Origin: Pseudomonas umsongensis
GTDB taxonomy: Bacteria > Pseudomonadota > Gammaproteobacteria > Pseudomonadales > Pseudomonadaceae
Assembly: GCF_002236105.1 (NCBI RefSeq)
Contig: NZ_NIWU01000005.1
Location: forward strand, 248,001 to 312,000
DNA: 64,000 bases
Direction: 5' to 3'
Made by a program: the position numbers and the translations under genes. The notes beneath the pieces are model-generated. The model was not told the DNA's origin. It made no database searches and worked only from the letters and a program-made list of their open reading frames with translations. Position 1 is the first letter of the stretch. Each line of letters starts with the position of its first letter. This document shows, in pieces, positions 61,839 to 64,000 of the stretch.

Positions 61839-63938
61839 TCAGTCAGGTACGCCGTCGACCACACCAGCGGTGTTGTCGATCAGACTCTTGGTCGCCGTTT
61901 GCAGGAACGCTTCGAGCTTGAGCTTCATCTCGGCGGTGCGCGGAGCATCCGGAATCACTTCCGCCCGAGGCGTAGCGCCCAGTTCGTACTGGTACATCTT
62001 CGGCGCCATGTCCTTGTCCTTCGGCAATACCAGGATCTGGTCCGCGGTGATGATCGCAGTGGTCTGCTCGCTGCCCGACGGTTTGATCACACCGAAACCG
62101 GTGTCGCCTTCTGGCAGGTTGAGCAAGTCACGACCCCAGCACTGATGACGCACTTCACCACCGATGCGGCCCATGATGGTCGGCACGATGTCGACTTGAG
62201 TGCCCACGGTGTGGTCGAGCGTGCCAAATTTCTCCTGGATGCCCGGTGCGATCATCAACATCGGTACATTGAAACGGCCCAGGTCCATTTCGGTGATCTG
62301 ACGTTCGTTACCGAAGCCGTGGTCGCCAACGATGACGAACAGGGTCTCCTTGAAGTAAGGCTCATTACGCGCCTTCTCGAAGAACTGACCCAGCGCCCAA
62401 TCCGAATAGCGCATGGCGGTCAAATGCTCGTTCAGGCTGCCACGATCGGTGACGCGTTCGACCGGCAATGGGGTCGGCAACGCATAGGGCGTGTGGTTGG
62501 ACAAGGTTTGCAGCAAGGCATAGAAAGGTTTCTTGTCCTTGCCGTCGCGAGCCTTGAGTTCCACCAGGCCACGGTCGAACATATCCTGGTCGGACACACC
62601 CCAGGTCGGGTCGGAGAACACCGGGTTAACGAAGTCGTTGCGACCGATGAAATTGGTCATGCCCTGGTTACTGAAGAAACCCGACTGGTTGTCCCAGGCG
62701 AAATCGCCGTTGTAGACATACACATCGTCGTAGTGACGGGCGCTGAGCAACTGCGGAAGGCCAGACAGTTTGTGGCTGCCTTCCGGGGTCTGCATCAGGT
62801 ATTCGAAACCCGGCAGGTTCGGGAAGCAAGCCATGGTGGCGAACATGCCCTGGTGGGTGTGGGTACCGTTGGAGAAGAAACGGTCGAACAGCAGGCCTTC
62901 CTTCGACAGCTTGTCGAGGTACGGCGTGATGTTGCCCGGTGCGCCCAGTGCGCCTACCGAGTGACCGGCCATGCTTTCCATCAGGATCACGACGACGTTC
63001 TTGATCGGCAGGGTCTTGTCGACGGGTGGCGTGTAGTCGCGACGCACTGCTGCGGTCTCGCCATCCACCAATTTGTCGTCCTTCATGACCAACAGGTCGC
63101 GTACAGTCTGCTGAGCCATCGGTTGTGGCAACGTGGCTTTCCAGATGTTGTCGCGATCTTCAGACATCCGGCTCTTCGCGGCAGCCACCAGGGACAGGGT
63201 ACCGTTGAGGCCCAGCTGGTTGGCGAAGTTGGAATCGGTGGTGTAGACATCACCCCAACGCATTGGCGGGCCTTGACGCAAGGTTCCGCGGGCCGCGACA
63301 ACGCAGATCAACAGGCACACCACGAACACCATGGCGCGCGCGTACCAGGGGGCAACCTGCCGAGTGCCAATGCTACCACCGCTGAAAGGTCCACGAGGAC
63401 GCGTGGCACGGTCGGCACCCTTGAAGGCGAGGCTCAGGATCCAGGTACCCAAGGCCCAGGCCAGCAGGTAGCGGACCACCGGAAAACCGTACCAGAGCAT
63501 GCTCATCACGGTTTTCGGGTCTTCCTTCACATACTGGAAGACCAGCCCGTTGAGGCGCTGGTGGAATTCACGGTAGAAGTCCATCTCCATCAGGCCCAGG
63601 AACAGCGCGATGCTGGCGGTCACCGTCAGCCAGAGACGGAAGATCCCCCGCGCCGCCATGGCCCGGGCACTGAACAGCGCCAGCACCAGCGGAACGCTGA
63701 GGTAGACCACCAGGCGCAGGTCGAAACGCAAGCCATTGGCGAATGCTTCGAAAAAGGTCGCGGCCGGTGTGTCGAGGATCATTTCGCGGTTGTAGACGAG
63801 CAGCGCGAGGCGCAGCACGGAAAACATCACCATCATGACCAGGGCGCACAACAGTGTGTAGGCCAGATGCGATTTGACGGTCGGTTGCAGCAAGCGACTC
63901 GATGCTCGCTTCTGACTCAGGGCGTCCGGAATAGCCAT
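61839..63938 (-). CDS. LTA synthase family membrane phosphotransferase
   Basis: The 699-residue inner-membrane protein has five membrane segments in the first 220 residues and a large periplasmic sulfatase-like domain. Metal and catalytic sites are visible: VVVILMESMAGHSVGALG, the nucleophile region SNGTHTHQGMFATMACFPNLPG and FVIVGDHGFGNE. In Gram-negative relatives such enzymes transfer phosphoglycerol or phosphoethanolamine to glycans or lipids; the acceptor here is unknown. I use the ATG at 63938 (MAIPDALSQKRASS); ATG codons at 63956 and 63974 are in frame. Its promoter may be partly outside the window. Confidence 0.9.
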   Translation of the reverse strand: MAIPDALSQKRASSRLLQPTVKSHLAYTLLCALVMMVMFSVLRLALLVYNREMILDTPAATFFEAFANGLRFDLRLVVYLSVPLVLALFSARAMAARGIFRLWLTVTASIALFLGLMEMDFYREFHQRLNGLVFQYVKEDPKTVMSMLWYGFPVVRYLLAWALGTWILSLAFKGADRATRPRGPFSGGSIGTRQVAPWYARAMVFVVCLLICVVAARGTLRQGPPMRWGDVYTTDSNFANQLGLNGTLSLVAAAKSRMSEDRDNIWKATLPQPMAQQTVRDLLVMKDDKLVDGETAAVRRDYTPPVDKTLPIKNVVVILMESMAGHSVGALGAPGNITPYLDKLSKEGLLFDRFFSNGTHTHQGMFATMACFPNLPGFEYLMQTPEGSHKLSGLPQLLSARHYDDVYVYNGDFAWDNQSGFFSNQGMTNFIGRNDFVNPVFSDPTWGVSDQDMFDRGLVELKARDGKDKKPFYALLQTLSNHTPYALPTPLPVERVTDRGSLNEHLTAMRYSDWALGQFFEKARNEPYFKETLFVIVGDHGFGNERQITEMDLGRFNVPMLMIAPGIQEKFGTLDHTVGTQVDIVPTIMGRIGGEVRHQCWGRDLLNLPEGDTGFGVIKPSGSEQTTAIITADQILVLPKDKDMAPKMYQYELGATPRAEVIPDAPRTAEMKLKLEAFLQTATKSLIDNTAGVVDGVPD

Positions 63939-64000
63939 GTCGTTTTTAGGACCCATTGGAAGTTGAAGTTTCAAAAATACAGCTGCGCCCTGCCCTCTGT

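Overview
The window is chromosomal DNA of a Pseudomonas, most likely of the P. fluorescens group. The basis is a GC-rich coding style, short inverted repeats of the kind scattered between genes in that group, and a set of typical Pseudomonas genes: prc, rdgC, fumC, mnmC, csrA, trhO, the three-gene NAGGN osmolyte locus, a PA1167-like alginate lyase and an LTA-synthase-like phosphotransferase. No search was run; family names come from motifs and gene order.

Layout. 1-4 kb: end of a HAD hydrolase gene, a quinone oxidoreductase and the periplasmic tail-specific protease Prc. 4-10.8 kb: an EAL-CBS-GGDEF signalling gene cut in two inside its GGDEF domain by an AT-rich island of about 5.0 kb. The island carries a HigB-like toxin, a HigA-like antitoxin fused to an ImmA/IrrE metallopeptidase, a Beta-family protein and, facing them, a KAP-like P-loop NTPase. 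Two near-identical palindromes flank its promoter. This is the most unusual part of the window and looks like a mobile toxin-antitoxin or phage-defence cassette. 10.9-15.3 kb: two SDR oxidoreductases, an FMN-reductase-like protein, and AraC and LysR regulators in divergent arrangements. 15.5-21.3 kb: a PhaZ-like hydrolase, a DUF3616 protein, an alginate lyase, small regulators and an FKBP lipoprotein. 21.5-24.5 kb: a two-gene operon of a diheme cytochrome and a catalase-like protein.

24.6-25.3 kb: a tandemly duplicated tRNA-Val/tRNA-Asp cassette. 25.4-41.4 kb: housekeeping and transport genes (rdgC, a BASS transporter, a guanidinium exporter behind a guanidine-II riboswitch, a TenA-like protein, a PAS-GGDEF-EAL protein, a trhO-dsbA-ABC exporter operon, a BolA protein, fumC, an EamA transporter, a thiolase and a polyphosphate kinase-2 protein). 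41.5-48.3 kb: mnmC facing a gene for a 1605-residue LRR and NEL-type ubiquitin-ligase effector candidate. 48.6-53.5 kb: the NAGGN trio (amidotransferase, synthetase, M42 hydrolase). 53.6-55.8 kb: yheU and csrA with overlapping 3' ends, ynfA, an SDR gene and a 50-residue DUF3309 membrane peptide. 55.9-61.4 kb: a Tat-exported DUF1552 protein and a giant sorbosone-dehydrogenase/cytochrome/DUF1592-DUF1588-like fusion, an architecture better known from Planctomycetes and Myxobacteria. 61.8-63.9 kb: an LTA-synthase family membrane protein.

The gene sets that appear to act together are the island operon under its own operator pair, the NAGGN trio, the cytochrome/catalase pair, the trhO-dsbA-ABC operon and the DUF1592/DUF1552 pair. 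Inverted repeats of at least three sequence families lie between genes. There is no CRISPR array, rRNA gene, integrase or complete transposase in the window.
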